A stretch of 34,267 nucleotides of DNA, taken from NCBI GenBank assembly GCA_022800215.1, contig JAAWPV010000012.1:1-34267 (forward strand), read 5' to 3'. Below are positions 1 to 7,346 of this stretch, piece by piece. The notes under the pieces were generated by a model. That model had not been told where the DNA came from and ran no database searches. It saw only the letters and a program-made list of their open reading frames with translations. How positions within the stretch are numbered: the stretch's first letter is position 1; each line of letters begins with the position of its first letter. A program made the position numbers and the translations under genes. Origin of the DNA: Oscillospiraceae bacterium (lineage in GTDB: Bacteria; Bacillota; Clostridia; Oscillospirales; Oscillospiraceae).

Positions 1-40
1 AAAAGGGAGCTCCCTTTTGGCGGTCCCCCGCCGGGGGACC
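1..40. other. Two adjacent hairpins at the left edge
   Basis: Positions 1-18 are a perfect palindrome (aaaagggag/ctccctttt). Positions 22-40 form a second hairpin, ggtccccc/gggggacc, around a gcc loop. They lie upstream of the first permease gene, so they are probably the terminator region of a gene outside the window or part of the leader of the downstream operon. No gene is visible in 1-144. The A-rich stretch at 117-144 precedes the permease start. Confidence 0.4.
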
Positions 41-144
41 CATATTCCATCCCAACCGAGAGGAGTGGTGGCCTTGGCATCTGACCCGTCCTATCCGTAC
101 CCATCCCGTTCCACCCAAAATATCAATAGAGAGAAGGCAAGAAA

Positions 145-1431
145 ATGAACACAACCACTATCATTACCCTGCTGGTCCTGGGCTGGATCATCATCGGCTT
201 TATGTCCGGCAAGTGGTCCATGGGCACCGTCGCCATGACCGGCCTGGTGCTCCTGGAGGTCACCGGGGTCCTTACCTTTGAGGAGGCCTTTGCCTACGTG
301 GCCTCCAACAACGTTATCATGGTGGCCTCCACCTTCATCCTGTCCGGCGCCCTCCAGAAGACCTCTCTGGTGACCCGGCTCCGCCACTGGATGCTGGCCC
401 ACGCCAAAAACGGCACCGCCATCGTGGCAATGTACCTCTTCGCCTGCTTCTTCATGGTCCAGTTCGTCATGCCCACCGCCCTGGTGGCTATGCTGCTCCC
501 CTTCATGAACGCCCTGGACAAGGACAGCGAGGTCCAGCCCTCCAACCTTCTGTTCCCCGGCGTCGTGGTGGCCCACGCCGCCCAGTCCTCCCTGCCTCTG
601 GGCAACGCCCTCACCGGCTTTGTCACCCTGAACGCCATTCTGGAGGCCAACGGCGCCCCCGGCGACGCGGGCCCCTTCTCCACCATCCTGGTGGCCTTCA
701 TCCCCGCCGTTCTGACCTACCTCTACTATGTGTTTGTGGGCTGGAAGCTCTATCCCAAGCGCACCTATGACACCTCCGCCATCAAGGAGTACAAGGACAA
801 GGAGACCACCATCCCCAAGTGGCAGGAGACCCTCATTTACGTGGTCTTCATCGCCACCATGGTCCTTATCGTTCTCAAGAGCGCCCTGCCCAAGCTCATC
901 CCCGTGGACCTTTACATGATCGCCATCATCGCCGACATCATCCTCTGCCTCACCAAGTGCATGAGCGTGCCCGATGTCCGCAACTCCATGAACATGGATA
1001 CCCTCTTCATGCTGATCGGCGTTCTGCCCCTGGGCACCGCCATGCAGAAGACCGGCGCCGCCGAGATCGTGGGCAACACCATCGTAAAGATGCTGGGCGG
1101 CAACCCCTCCTACCCCGTGTTCCTGCTGGCCTTCATGGTGGTGGGCGGCATCCTCACCCAGTTCATGTCCAACTCGGCCACCAACGGCGTGTTCCGCCCC
1201 CTGGCTATCATCACCGCTGTCACCATGGGCTATAACGCCACCGGTATCGCCATCGCCTGCGGCCTCATGACTACCGCCGCCATGCTGACCCCCATGGGCT
1301 CCCCCTCCCTGGCTATCGCCTACGGCGCCGGCCAGTACAACCAGAAGGAGCTGCTGAAGGCCAACCTGCCCGCCTTTGTCATCCACACGGCGGCCGTCTT
1401 CGTCATGACCCTGATTCTATATCCGGCGTAA
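145..1431 (+). CDS. SLC13 (DASS)-type anion/carboxylate permease
   Basis: This 428-residue integral membrane protein has about eleven hydrophobic segments and is likely to carry a di- or tricarboxylate or another organic anion across the cytoplasmic membrane with Na+ or H+. The two family hallmark regions are visible. A small-residue loop sits near residues 140-160, and a C-terminal SNSATNG segment (about 340) is followed by LTPMGSPSLAIAYGAG (about 380-395), the position of the conserved DASS substrate loop. It is slightly shorter than typical DASS carriers (about 460-490). The start ATG follows a weak gaagg ribosome site. It is a clear paralogue of the permease at 11610-12926 (shared LTPM/MTPM...YxQKxLLK C-terminal pattern). 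The gene 88 bp downstream encodes a UxuA-like dehydratase, so the pair may import and dehydrate an acid sugar or related acid. The substrate is not determined. Confidence 0.8.
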   Translation: MNTTTIITLLVLGWIIIGFMSGKWSMGTVAMTGLVLLEVTGVLTFEEAFAYVASNNVIMVASTFILSGALQKTSLVTRLRHWMLAHAKNGTAIVAMYLFACFFMVQFVMPTALVAMLLPFMNALDKDSEVQPSNLLFPGVVVAHAAQSSLPLGNALTGFVTLNAILEANGAPGDAGPFSTILVAFIPAVLTYLYYVFVGWKLYPKRTYDTSAIKEYKDKETTIPKWQETLIYVVFIATMVLIVLKSALPKLIPVDLYMIAIIADIILCLTKCMSVPDVRNSMNMDTLFMLIGVLPLGTAMQKTGAAEIVGNTIVKMLGGNPSYPVFLLAFMVVGGILTQFMSNSATNGVFRPLAIITAVTMGYNATGIAIACGLMTTAAMLTPMGSPSLAIAYGAGQYNQKELLKANLPAFVIHTAAVFVMTLILYPA

Positions 1432-1448
1432 GCAAGTATCCTTTCCCT

Positions 1449-1478
1449 GGCCCGGTCCGCCCTCTGACGGGCCGGGCC
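1449..1478 (+). other. Intercistronic hairpin
   Basis: An 11-bp stem (ggcccggtccg with one G-T pair) and an 8-nt loop lie between the permease stop and the next start. There is no T-run after it, so it more likely stabilises or tunes the mRNA of a two-gene operon than ends it. Confidence 0.4.
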
Positions 1479-1519
1479 TCCCCCTATCGACCTACACCAT
1501 ATAAAAGGAGGCACACCCT

Positions 1520-2518
1520 ATGTCTTTGAAGCCTATGATCGGGATCCGCAGCGCCACCACCGACGCCGAGCTGGCCTTCATCCGCCAGATGGGCATCGAG
1601 TACGTGGAGATCAACGTCAGGGAGGAGGAGACCACTCCCGAGGCCCTGAAAGCCTTTGTGGACCGCCTGGCCCAGTTTGACCTGAAGATCTGCAACGTCA
1701 GCTGCATGTCCCTCCAGAAAAACGACATCATCGACCTGAACCTCACCGAGAAGGACGGCAAAGCCGTCAGCCGGGACGAGGAGATCGCCAAGTTCAACCA
1801 GTTCGTCCGCAACGTCGCCACCATCGGGGTGGGCACCGTCTCGGTGGCCTGGCAGCCCACCGGCATCAAGCGTACCGCCCACCAGGTGGGCAAGTACACC
1901 CGGGGCGGCTCCTCCGCTTACTGCGACATGGCCCAAATCGACGCCCTGCCCGACGACTACCCCCGCACCTACTCCGAGGAGGAGGTCTGGGAGAACTTCG
2001 AGTACTTCCTCAAGGCCATCACCCCCACCTGCGTGGAGTGCGGCGTCCGCATTGCCCTCCACCCCAATGATCCCCCCGTGCCCTCCCTCTGCGGCGTAGG
2101 CAGCCTTATCTGGAACATGGACGGCTACCGCAAGGCCTTTGCCATGGATCCCGCCGGCGTGGTGGGCTGCAAGCTTTGCGTGGGCTGCTGGCTGGAGGGT
2201 GGCGAAGCCTTCGGCGACCTCATCTCCGACATCAAGGAAATGCAGGCCGAGAACCGCATCGTCAACATCCACTTCCGCAACGTCAGCTCCACCATTCCCG
2301 TCTTTGAGGAGACCCTCTCCGAGGACGGCTACGCCAATATGTACGAGATTATGAAGGCCCTGGTGGAAAGCGGCTGCGACGCCCCCATTTCCATCGACCA
2401 CGCTTTCAAAGGCACCCCCGAAATGGGCGGTATGGTGGCTTCCTTCGCCTACCCCACCGGCCACATGAAGGGCATGATGCACGCCATCGAGATCGAGCTG
2501 GGCAAGCGAGACCACTGA
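1520..2518 (+). CDS. Mannonate dehydratase (UxuA)-like TIM-barrel enzyme
   Basis: This 332-residue protein resembles the mannonate dehydratase family, Mn2+-dependent (beta/alpha)8 enzymes that remove water from D-mannonate. The four UxuA metal-ligand positions all appear conserved: His in LHPNDPP (about 181), Cys in CKLCVGC (about 219), His in IHFRN (about 250) and Asp in IDHAF (about 293). ENFEYFLKAITP and YEIMKALVESG also resemble UxuA. It is shorter than E. coli UxuA (about 390), and the segment before residue 170 differs, so the substrate may be another sugar acid. The start ATG follows an aaaggagg-type ribosome site. It sits just behind an SLC13-type permease and ends in a strong terminator. 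No other hexuronate genes (uxaC, kdgK, kdgA) are in the window. Family confidence is good, substrate confidence low. Confidence 0.7.
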   Translation: MSLKPMIGIRSATTDAELAFIRQMGIEYVEINVREEETTPEALKAFVDRLAQFDLKICNVSCMSLQKNDIIDLNLTEKDGKAVSRDEEIAKFNQFVRNVATIGVGTVSVAWQPTGIKRTAHQVGKYTRGGSSAYCDMAQIDALPDDYPRTYSEEEVWENFEYFLKAITPTCVECGVRIALHPNDPPVPSLCGVGSLIWNMDGYRKAFAMDPAGVVGCKLCVGCWLEGGEAFGDLISDIKEMQAENRIVNIHFRNVSSTIPVFEETLSEDGYANMYEIMKALVESGCDAPISIDHAFKGTPEMGGMVASFAYPTGHMKGMMHAIEIELGKRDH

Positions 2519-2543
2519 GCTCTCATTCTTCGCAACGTCCAAC

Positions 2544-2574
2544 GGGCGGCGGATTTTATTCCGCCGCCCATTTT
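2544..2574 (+). terminator. Rho-independent terminator after the UxuA-like gene
   Basis: A 10-bp GC stem (gggcggcgga/tccgccgccc, 2544-2569) with loop ttttat is followed by attttg. It ends the permease/dehydratase operon. Confidence 0.8.
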
Positions 2575-2663
2575 GTACGCCCTTTGTTCAGATTTTTACC
2601 CAAAAATTAAAATTTTATAGAAATTTCTCCTTTTCCCCTCCTGTTTCCTATTTCTTTTGCCAA

Positions 2664-2692
2664 TAGTCACATCTTTCTTTTGGGTGTAAAAT
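2664..2692 (+). promoter_or_regulatory. Candidate sigma-A promoter of the MATE gene
   Basis: TAGTCA (2664-2669), a 17-bp spacer and TAAAAT (2687-2692) lie in an AT-rich stretch about 40 bp before the MATE start. This is a consensus match by eye only. Confidence 0.45.
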
Positions 2693-2732
2693 AATAAGCA
2701 TATTAACGATAGGAAAGGGGACATGAAAGCTC

Positions 2733-4127
2733 ATGTCAAAAGAAAAGTCTGTATTTTTCCAAAAGTATTTTGTCACTGACAAAGCCTTCTATAAGAAGGT
2801 CCTGCTCATCCTCATCCCCGTGGTGCTGCAAAGCTGCATCAACCAGGGTGTAAACATGATGGATACCATTATGGTGGGCCAACTGGGTGACACCGCCATC
2901 GCCGCCTCCTCCCAGGCCAACCAGTTCTATTCCTTGTTCCAGATCTTCTGTATGGGCCTCTCCGCCGCCGGATTGGTCCTCACCGCCCAGTATTTCGGGG
3001 CTAAGGATCTGCATACGGTCCGCCGGGTCTTTGACCTGCTGCTCCAGTTGGTCATCGTTCTGGGCGCCATCTTCGGGGTGCTCACCTTCCTTTTCCCCGA
3101 ACAGATCATGGCCATCTATGTTCCGAAAGAGCCCGATGTCATCGCCTTGGGCGCCCAGTACCTGCGGATCACCGCCTTTATCTTCATCCCCCACGGCATC
3201 GCCCTGGTGATGGCCAACGTGGCCCGGTCAGTGGGCAATGCAAAGCTGGGGCTCTATGTGGCCATCCTGTCCTTCGCCGTCAATATCGGCGCCAACTATA
3301 TCTTCATTTTCGGCAAACTGGGCTTCCCCGCCATGGGGGTCATGGGCGCCGCTCTGGGCACTCTGGTGGCCCGCATCGTGGAGCTCATCGTCTGCGCCGT
3401 ATACCTTCTAAAGGTCGAGAAGGTGCTGAAATACCGTCCCACCAAGATCCTTAAGCTGCCCAAGCCCGCCCTGTTCAAAGAGTTCAAGCGCCTGGGCCTG
3501 CCCGCCGTTATTTCCGACGCTCTGTTGGGCTTTGCCGGCACCGCCATCTCCATGATCATCGGCCGTATGAGCAAGGAGGTCATGGGTGCCTGGGCTATCG
3601 TCATGGTGGTAGACCGGATGTGTACCGTGGCCATCCAGGGCGCCACCAGCGCCTCCGGTGTGGTGGTGGGCCAGACCGTGGGCGAGGGCGACTTCGACCG
3701 TGCCCAGCACGAGGGCTGGACCTTCTTCTTCCTGAGCCTGGGCCTGGGCGTTATCGCCGGATGCCTGGTGCTGCTGGTGGGCGAGGCGTCCATCGGCCTT
3801 TACAACATCACCCCGGCCACCCATGACGTGGCTGTCATCATGATGGAGGCCAGCGCCCTTGTGGTCTGCTTCCAGGCCATCCAGTCCACCCTCAGCAAGG
3901 GCGTCCTCCGGGGCGGCGGCGACACCAAGTTCCTCATGGTGGCCGACGTTCTCTTCCAGTGGTGCGCCTCCATCCCTCTGGGCATTCTGGTGGGCCTTGT
4001 GTGGAATATGTCCCCCTTCTGGGTCCTCATTGCCCTGCGCATCGACTACTTCATCAAATCCGTCTGGCTCATTTTCCGCCTGAAAAGCGGCAAGTGGATC
4101 CACAAGGCCAAGAGCATCGAAGCGTGA
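2733..4127 (+). CDS. MATE family efflux transporter
   Basis: This 464-residue protein with about twelve transmembrane segments is arranged as two MatE repeats (about 20-180 and 245-410), typical in length for Na+- or H+-coupled multidrug/toxin exporters of the NorM/DinF group. The N-terminal region reads QSCINQGVNMMDTIMVGQLGD, close to the MATE signature of a membrane Asp/Asn pair followed by VGxLG. The second repeat has LLGFAGTAISMIIGRM and GTATS-like TSASGVVVGQ. An in-frame stop at 2724 rules out a longer protein, so ATG 2733 is the start. Its ribosome site (ggaaagggg ending at 2720) is 12 nt away, unusually far. A shorter-spaced ATG at 2723 opens an overlapping 18-codon frame. The substrate cannot be told from sequence. 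Confidence 0.9.
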   Translation: MSKEKSVFFQKYFVTDKAFYKKVLLILIPVVLQSCINQGVNMMDTIMVGQLGDTAIAASSQANQFYSLFQIFCMGLSAAGLVLTAQYFGAKDLHTVRRVFDLLLQLVIVLGAIFGVLTFLFPEQIMAIYVPKEPDVIALGAQYLRITAFIFIPHGIALVMANVARSVGNAKLGLYVAILSFAVNIGANYIFIFGKLGFPAMGVMGAALGTLVARIVELIVCAVYLLKVEKVLKYRPTKILKLPKPALFKEFKRLGLPAVISDALLGFAGTAISMIIGRMSKEVMGAWAIVMVVDRMCTVAIQGATSASGVVVGQTVGEGDFDRAQHEGWTFFFLSLGLGVIAGCLVLLVGEASIGLYNITPATHDVAVIMMEASALVVCFQAIQSTLSKGVLRGGGDTKFLMVADVLFQWCASIPLGILVGLVWNMSPFWVLIALRIDYFIKSVWLIFRLKSGKWIHKAKSIEA

Positions 4128-4300
4128 AGAAGCGGGCAACCGAGGGGATAAGGTCCGGAGTGGAGCGGACGGATTGGTGGGCCGTAGGCCCACCAAACGG
4201 CGCGCGCAATCGGAGAGACTTATATCCCGAGGTGACCTGACCGCTTCGCAACGTGACAGCCTGAAGCGTGAAAAAGCGGGCCCCAGGCCCAACAAACAGC
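4119..4300. repeat. Imperfect direct repeats and hairpin downstream of MATE gene
   Basis: The 19-mer gaagcgtgaagaagcgggc (4119-4137) recurs with one change at 4263-4281, and the first copy contains the MATE stop codon. A second pair, 4179-4201 and 4278-4300, matches at about 19 of 23 positions (gggcc-nn-aggccca-n-caaac). The second block looks like a shortened copy lacking about 46 bp. Positions 4174-4196 form a perfect hairpin (ttggtgggcc, gta, ggcccaccaa) without a T-run. The stretch 4128-4316 carries no convincing gene. It may be a small dispersed palindromic element. Confidence 0.5.
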
Positions 4301-4328
4301 CTTTCTTGCAAGTATTTTGATGGATGAA

Positions 4329-4382
4329 ATGAGGGACGCCATTCATGCATCCCTCATCGAAATTCTCAAAACGAGGGATGAA
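4329..4382. promoter_or_regulatory. Repeated GAGGGATG motifs before the small HTH gene
   Basis: An inverted repeat atgaggga (4329-4336)/tccctcat (4350-4357) and a further gagggatgaaatgag copy at about 4374-4388 lie directly in front of or over the likely start of the HTH gene. This arrangement suits an autoregulatory operator. It is an inference from symmetry only. Confidence 0.35.
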
Positions 4383-4595
4383 ATGAGTGATGGGAAGCCG
4401 GGTAAGGCCGCCCTCCGTCAAAGTCAGATCGAGGCGTTTCTGACAAGCCATGACGCTATCATGAACGCCGATGTGAGGGAGCTGTGCGGCGTATCTCCCG
4501 CCACGGTAAACCGCATTTTAGCCGGTCTGGCCACGGAAGGATACCTTGTCAAATGCCGGAAAAACGGTCATTGGTGCTATCGTTTGGCACCATAA
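4383..4595 (+). CDS. Small winged-helix/HTH DNA-binding protein
   Basis: From ATG 4383 this is a 70-residue protein consisting almost entirely of a helix-turn-helix: IEAFLTSHDAIMNADVRELCGVSPATVNRILAGLATEGYLVKC, where VRELCGVSPATVNRIL is the recognition unit and the tail GHWCYRL is a short wing. I chose 4383 because gaggga lies 5 nt before it. The frame stays open upstream to a TTG at 4317/ATG 4320 (92 residues), but those starts lack a ribosome site and overlap the repeated motifs. It resembles the C-terminal wHTH of Fic-associated or DeoR-like regulators, with no effector domain. Its targets are unknown; the preceding MATE gene is a possible one. Confidence 0.55.
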   Translation: MSDGKPGKAALRQSQIEAFLTSHDAIMNADVRELCGVSPATVNRILAGLATEGYLVKCRKNGHWCYRLAP

Positions 4596-4625
4596 GGAGC
4601 CTCCTTTTCACTCATCTTCTGTCTC

Positions 4626-4675
4626 AGGAGCAGCAAAGGACCGGAAGCCAACGCTTCCGGTCCTTTGCTGCTCCT
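4626..4675. terminator. Long hairpin, shared terminator of HTH gene and sdaAA
   Basis: A perfect 23-bp stem (4626-4648 and 4653-4675) with a caac loop lies between the convergent HTH gene and serine dehydratase alpha gene. On the plus strand it is followed by ctttgttgtg. It probably works in both directions. Confidence 0.7.
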
Positions 4676-4740
4676 CTTTGTTGTGCTACGGCTCCCTCGC
4701 AGGCCTTTGCTTCACGCTTTTTCCGTAGGGGTCGATGTCC

Positions 4741-5595
4741 TCATCGGCCCGCCTCCTCGGCGTATCTTCTCCCCGTTGGGGTGGCCGCCAGGCCACCCTG
4801 TCCCGTCTCCCGGAGGGAGGCGGGCAGCAGCGCCCCCACCGCTCCCATGGCGTCGATGACCTCATCGCAGGGGATCCGGCTCTCCACCCCGGAAAGGGCC
4901 ATCTCGGCGCAGGAGAGGGCATTCACCGCCCCCATCACGTTCCGGCTGACGCAGGGCACCTCCACCCAGCCCCCCACCGGGTCGCACACCAGCCCCAGGG
5001 TGTTGGCAAGGGCCAGGGCGCAGCCGTGAGCCATCTGCTCGGGAGTTCCGCCCTTAAGGTATACCAATGCGGCGGCAGCCATGGCGGACGCAGAGCCCAC
5101 CTCGGCCTGACAGCCTCCCTCCGCCCCCGAGATGGAGGCCCGGTGGGCGATGACCTGACCGAAGCCGGCGGCCACATAGAGGGCCTTCACCATGTCCTCA
5201 TCGGCAATGTTGTCCCGCTGCTGCAAGGGGATGAGCACCGCCGGCATGACCCCGGAGGACCCCGCCGTGGGGGCGGCCACCACCCGGCGCATACAGGCAT
5301 TGCACTCCCCCGCCTTCAAGGCGGCAGCCATCACCTGCCGGAAAAATCCCCCGCAGAGCCCCGGTCCTTCCCCCTCCAGCAGGGCCCCGTCCCCCCCGGT
5401 GAGCCCGCTGGGGGACCGCCGGGCCGGGTCATAGTCCTTCTGGGTGGCCACCATGGCTTTCCAAAGCCCCGCCATCTTCTCCCAGGAGTTCTCCGGGCCC
5501 TGTCCGCTGTCCCGGCAGTCGTCCTGCCGCACCGCCTCCCACAAGGGGGTTTCCCGGGCGGCCTGCAAAAGTCCCTCTACCGAATGAAAGGCCAT
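4741..5595 (-). CDS. sdaAA: L-serine dehydratase, Fe-S dependent, alpha subunit
   Basis: This 284-residue catalytic subunit of the two-chain bacterial L-serine ammonia-lyase deaminates L-serine to pyruvate and ammonia in the cytoplasm using a [4Fe-4S] cluster. Family marks are CMRRVVAAPTAGSSGVMPAVL (about 100-120), ISGAEGGCQAEVGSASAMAAAALV (about 154-176) and CDPVGGWVEVPCVSRN (about 205-220), which contain the candidate cluster cysteines. Length is normal for the alpha subunit of the Firmicutes split enzyme. The start lies 3 nt after the beta-subunit stop, with a ggagg ribosome site inside the end of that gene, so the two are translationally linked. The C-terminal codons contain a GC-rich palindrome (about 4781-4800), compatible with coding. 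High confidence. Confidence 0.95.
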   Translation of the reverse strand: MAFHSVEGLLQAARETPLWEAVRQDDCRDSGQGPENSWEKMAGLWKAMVATQKDYDPARRSPSGLTGGDGALLEGEGPGLCGGFFRQVMAAALKAGECNACMRRVVAAPTAGSSGVMPAVLIPLQQRDNIADEDMVKALYVAAGFGQVIAHRASISGAEGGCQAEVGSASAMAAAALVYLKGGTPEQMAHGCALALANTLGLVCDPVGGWVEVPCVSRNVMGAVNALSCAEMALSGVESRIPCDEVIDAMGAVGALLPASLRETGQGGLAATPTGRRYAEEAGR

Positions 5596-5598
5596 GGC

Positions 5599-6264
5599 TC
5601 ATTCCTCCGTCATATCAAGATAGGTGACCCGGACGATGCCGTCCAGGGCTTGCAGCTCCTTCACTGCAACCGGGTCGATGGGCTGGTCGCTCTCAATGAC
5701 CATCACCGCAAGGCCGCCCCGCATATCCCGGTAAAGCTGCATGGTGGCGATGTTCACATTCCGCCGGCTGAGGGCGCCCGCCACCTCGGCCACCTGGCCG
5801 GGCCGGTCCTCGTTGCGGATGATGAGGGTGGGCAGGTCTCCGGAGAAAGCGGCCGCCAGTCCGTCAATGGCGTCGATGCGGACCCGTCCGCCCCCCAAGG
5901 AAGCCCCCCGAACCTCCAGCTTGTGGCCGTCCGGGGCGGTGAGCCGCAAAAGTGCGGTGTTGGGGTGGGCCTCCTGAAGGTTCACCTTTCCCAGCTCCAC
6001 TTCCATCCCCGCCTCCCGGGCCATGGTAAAGGCCTGGGGCAGCCGCGGGTCGTCAGGCATCATGTCCAGAAGCCCCGCCACCAGAGCCTTGTCCGTTCCG
6101 TGGCCCGTCCCCGTAGCGGCAAAGGAGCCGTGGAGCAGGATCTCCGCCCGCTCCGGCCGGCAGCCCAGCAGCCGCCGGGCAATACGGCCAATGCGGGCCG
6201 CCCCCGCCGTGTGGGAGGAGGAGGGCCCGATCATGATGGGCCCCATGATATCAAAAATGCTCAT
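5599..6264 (-). CDS. sdaAB: L-serine dehydratase, Fe-S dependent, beta subunit
   Basis: This 221-residue beta subunit pairs with the alpha chain encoded next. The N-terminal MSIFDIMGPIMIGPSSSHTAGAARIG is the standard SDH-beta opening, and residues about 145-215 form an ACT domain (LIIRNEDRPGQVAEVAGALSRRNVNIATMQLYRD), the usual serine-sensing or regulatory module. The frame is open to 6366, but ATG 6264 matches the family N-terminus and has an aaggggcgg ribosome site, so the longer start is rejected. The cognate promoter lies at 6337-6365. High confidence. Confidence 0.95.
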   Translation of the reverse strand: MSIFDIMGPIMIGPSSSHTAGAARIGRIARRLLGCRPERAEILLHGSFAATGTGHGTDKALVAGLLDMMPDDPRLPQAFTMAREAGMEVELGKVNLQEAHPNTALLRLTAPDGHKLEVRGASLGGGRVRIDAIDGLAAAFSGDLPTLIIRNEDRPGQVAEVAGALSRRNVNIATMQLYRDMRGGLAVMVIESDQPIDPVAVKELQALDGIVRVTYLDMTEE

Positions 6265-6336
6265 AAAACCGCCCCTTTTCTTTGGCGCAGAGTGTATTTT
6301 CTCCTCTTGGGTGAAAGCTATCCGCCCTTCACTGGC

Positions 6337-6365
6337 ATCATACCACATTTTTCCTGCCTTGTCCA
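6337..6365 (-). promoter_or_regulatory. Sigma-A-like promoter of sdaAB-sdaAA
   Basis: Read on the minus strand: -35 TGGACA (6360-6365), 17-bp spacer, -10 TATGAT (6337-6342) with an extended TGG just before it. It sits about 73 bp before the sdaAB start in the intergenic region shared with the divergent SSB-like gene. Confidence 0.6.
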
Positions 6366-6434
6366 TTTTTCCGTCATACCCCGGTCCTTCTCCTCATAGG
6401 ATATTTTGAACTTCAAAAGAGGAGTGTGACGCAC

Positions 6435-7040
6435 ATGGAGACCATCAGCAAAAACCAGGGTTTTCTTCATGGTCGGGCAGGCGGAGCGCCCAGCCTTTCC
6501 CACGCCAACCATGGGATCGACTACTATATTTTTCCCCTGGAGGTAGAGCGGCTCAGCGGCTCGCTGGACATTTTGAACGTGGTGCTGTCGGAGGAGCTGC
6601 TGGCAGACTGCCCCGTCCAGCCGGGGGAGGACTACCTCGTCACCGGGGAGGTCCGCTCCTTCAACAACCGCTCGGGGGTGGGCAGCCGCCTGGTCATCAC
6701 CTTTTTCGCCCGGAGCATTTCCCCCGCCCAGGGGGACCACGACAACCGGCTGGAGCTCCGGGGAGCGCTCTGCAAAGCCCCTGTCCTCCGCCGGACCCCT
6801 CTGGGCCGGGAGATTTGCGACCTTTTGCTGGCGGTGAACCGTCCCTACGGCCGTTCCGACTACCTGCCCTGCATCGCCTGGGGCTCCCTGGCCCGGGCCT
6901 GCGGGGAGCTGGATGTAGGCGCCAAGGTACATATCACTGGCCGGCTCCAGAGCCGCACCTACCGGAAGCTGACGGAGGACCGGGAGGAGGAGCGCACCGC
7001 CTACGAAATTTCGGTGGTCTCTCTGGAGCAGGCAGAATAA
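6435..7040 (+). CDS. SSB-like protein with two OB-fold halves
   Basis: This 201-residue protein is probably a single-stranded-DNA-binding relative. The second half (about 105-200) follows the SSB pattern: LRGALCKAPVLRRTPLGREICDLLLAVNR, then SDYLPCIAWGSLARACGELDVGAKVHITGRLQSRTY. The first half (about 10-95) has a parallel layout, GFLHGRAGG...YYIFPLEVERLSG...LNVVLSEEL...YLVTGEVRSFNN, so the chain appears to be two tandem OB folds. There is no acidic SSB tail; it ends in LEQAE. ATG 6435 is preferred because aggag lies 10 nt before it. The GTG at 6426 is almost on top of the ribosome site. It is monocistronic and ends in a strong hairpin. Its role may be regulatory or in repair rather than as the housekeeping SSB. 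Family-level confidence is good. Confidence 0.7.
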   Translation: METISKNQGFLHGRAGGAPSLSHANHGIDYYIFPLEVERLSGSLDILNVVLSEELLADCPVQPGEDYLVTGEVRSFNNRSGVGSRLVITFFARSISPAQGDHDNRLELRGALCKAPVLRRTPLGREICDLLLAVNRPYGRSDYLPCIAWGSLARACGELDVGAKVHITGRLQSRTYRKLTEDREEERTAYEISVVSLEQAE

Positions 7041-7044
7041 AACG

Positions 7045-7072
7045 AGGACGGGGTGCTGATGCACCCCGTCCT
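7045..7072 (+). terminator. Terminator after the SSB-like gene
   Basis: A 12-bp stem aggacggggtgc/gcaccccgtcct around a tgat loop starts 4 nt after the stop codon. The downstream T-run is poor. Confidence 0.65.
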
Positions 7073-7142
7073 TGGCAGGTCAGTTGGTCAAGGCAGAAAA
7101 ACCATCCCTGCGTCTTTGTCTGCCTAATCGTCCCTTTTCCAT

Positions 7143-7346
7143 TCAGCTTCTTCCAATAGGGCCAACATATGCCATGAAGATAGACGCCTGCAAAACCTGG
7201 CACCAAATCGGGACTCGATATTTCTTGTGACAAAAAGGACATTTTAATTTATATGCACGTAGGTGGAACGCACGTCTACTTAATGTTAGTACTTGTTGTT
7301 TGCAATAAGGACACTCTAAATATGGTTTAATATTCGTGGTTTTCAT
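7143..7346 (-). CDS. Small zinc-ribbon protein, function unknown
   Basis: From ATG 7346 this encodes 67 residues with two knuckles, CPYCKQQ (about 11-17) and CPFCHKK (about 36-42), the pattern of a four-cysteine zinc ribbon, followed by a short hydrophobic tail. The start is set by a perfect ggaggtga ribosome site 8 nt upstream (7355-7362). An in-frame ATG at 7370 lies before that site and is rejected. The gene is AT-richer than its neighbours, as small accessory genes often are. No promoter or partner is obvious. It lies alone between the SSB-like gene (convergent) and the lipoprotein terminator. I cannot assign a function. Confidence 0.6.
   Translation of the reverse strand: MKTTNIKPYLECPYCKQQVLTLSRRAFHLRAYKLKCPFCHKKYRVPIWCQVLQASIFMAYVGPIGRS

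Noticed and set aside
91-1386. 431-codon open frame antisense to the first SLC13 permease
   Set aside because: The translation is low-complexity Gly/His/Val/Asp-rich, typical of the complement of GC-rich membrane-protein genes; no ribosome site or family match.
4069-4350. 93-codon minus-strand frame with repeated ARFFTL after the MATE gene
   Set aside because: The repeat in the protein simply mirrors the DNA direct repeats; no ribosome site, so treated as a repeat element rather than a gene.
4735-6399. 554-codon plus-strand frame across the serine dehydratase genes
   Set aside because: Antisense to two well-recognised genes; composition (His, Gly, Pro, Arg) is that of a shadow frame.
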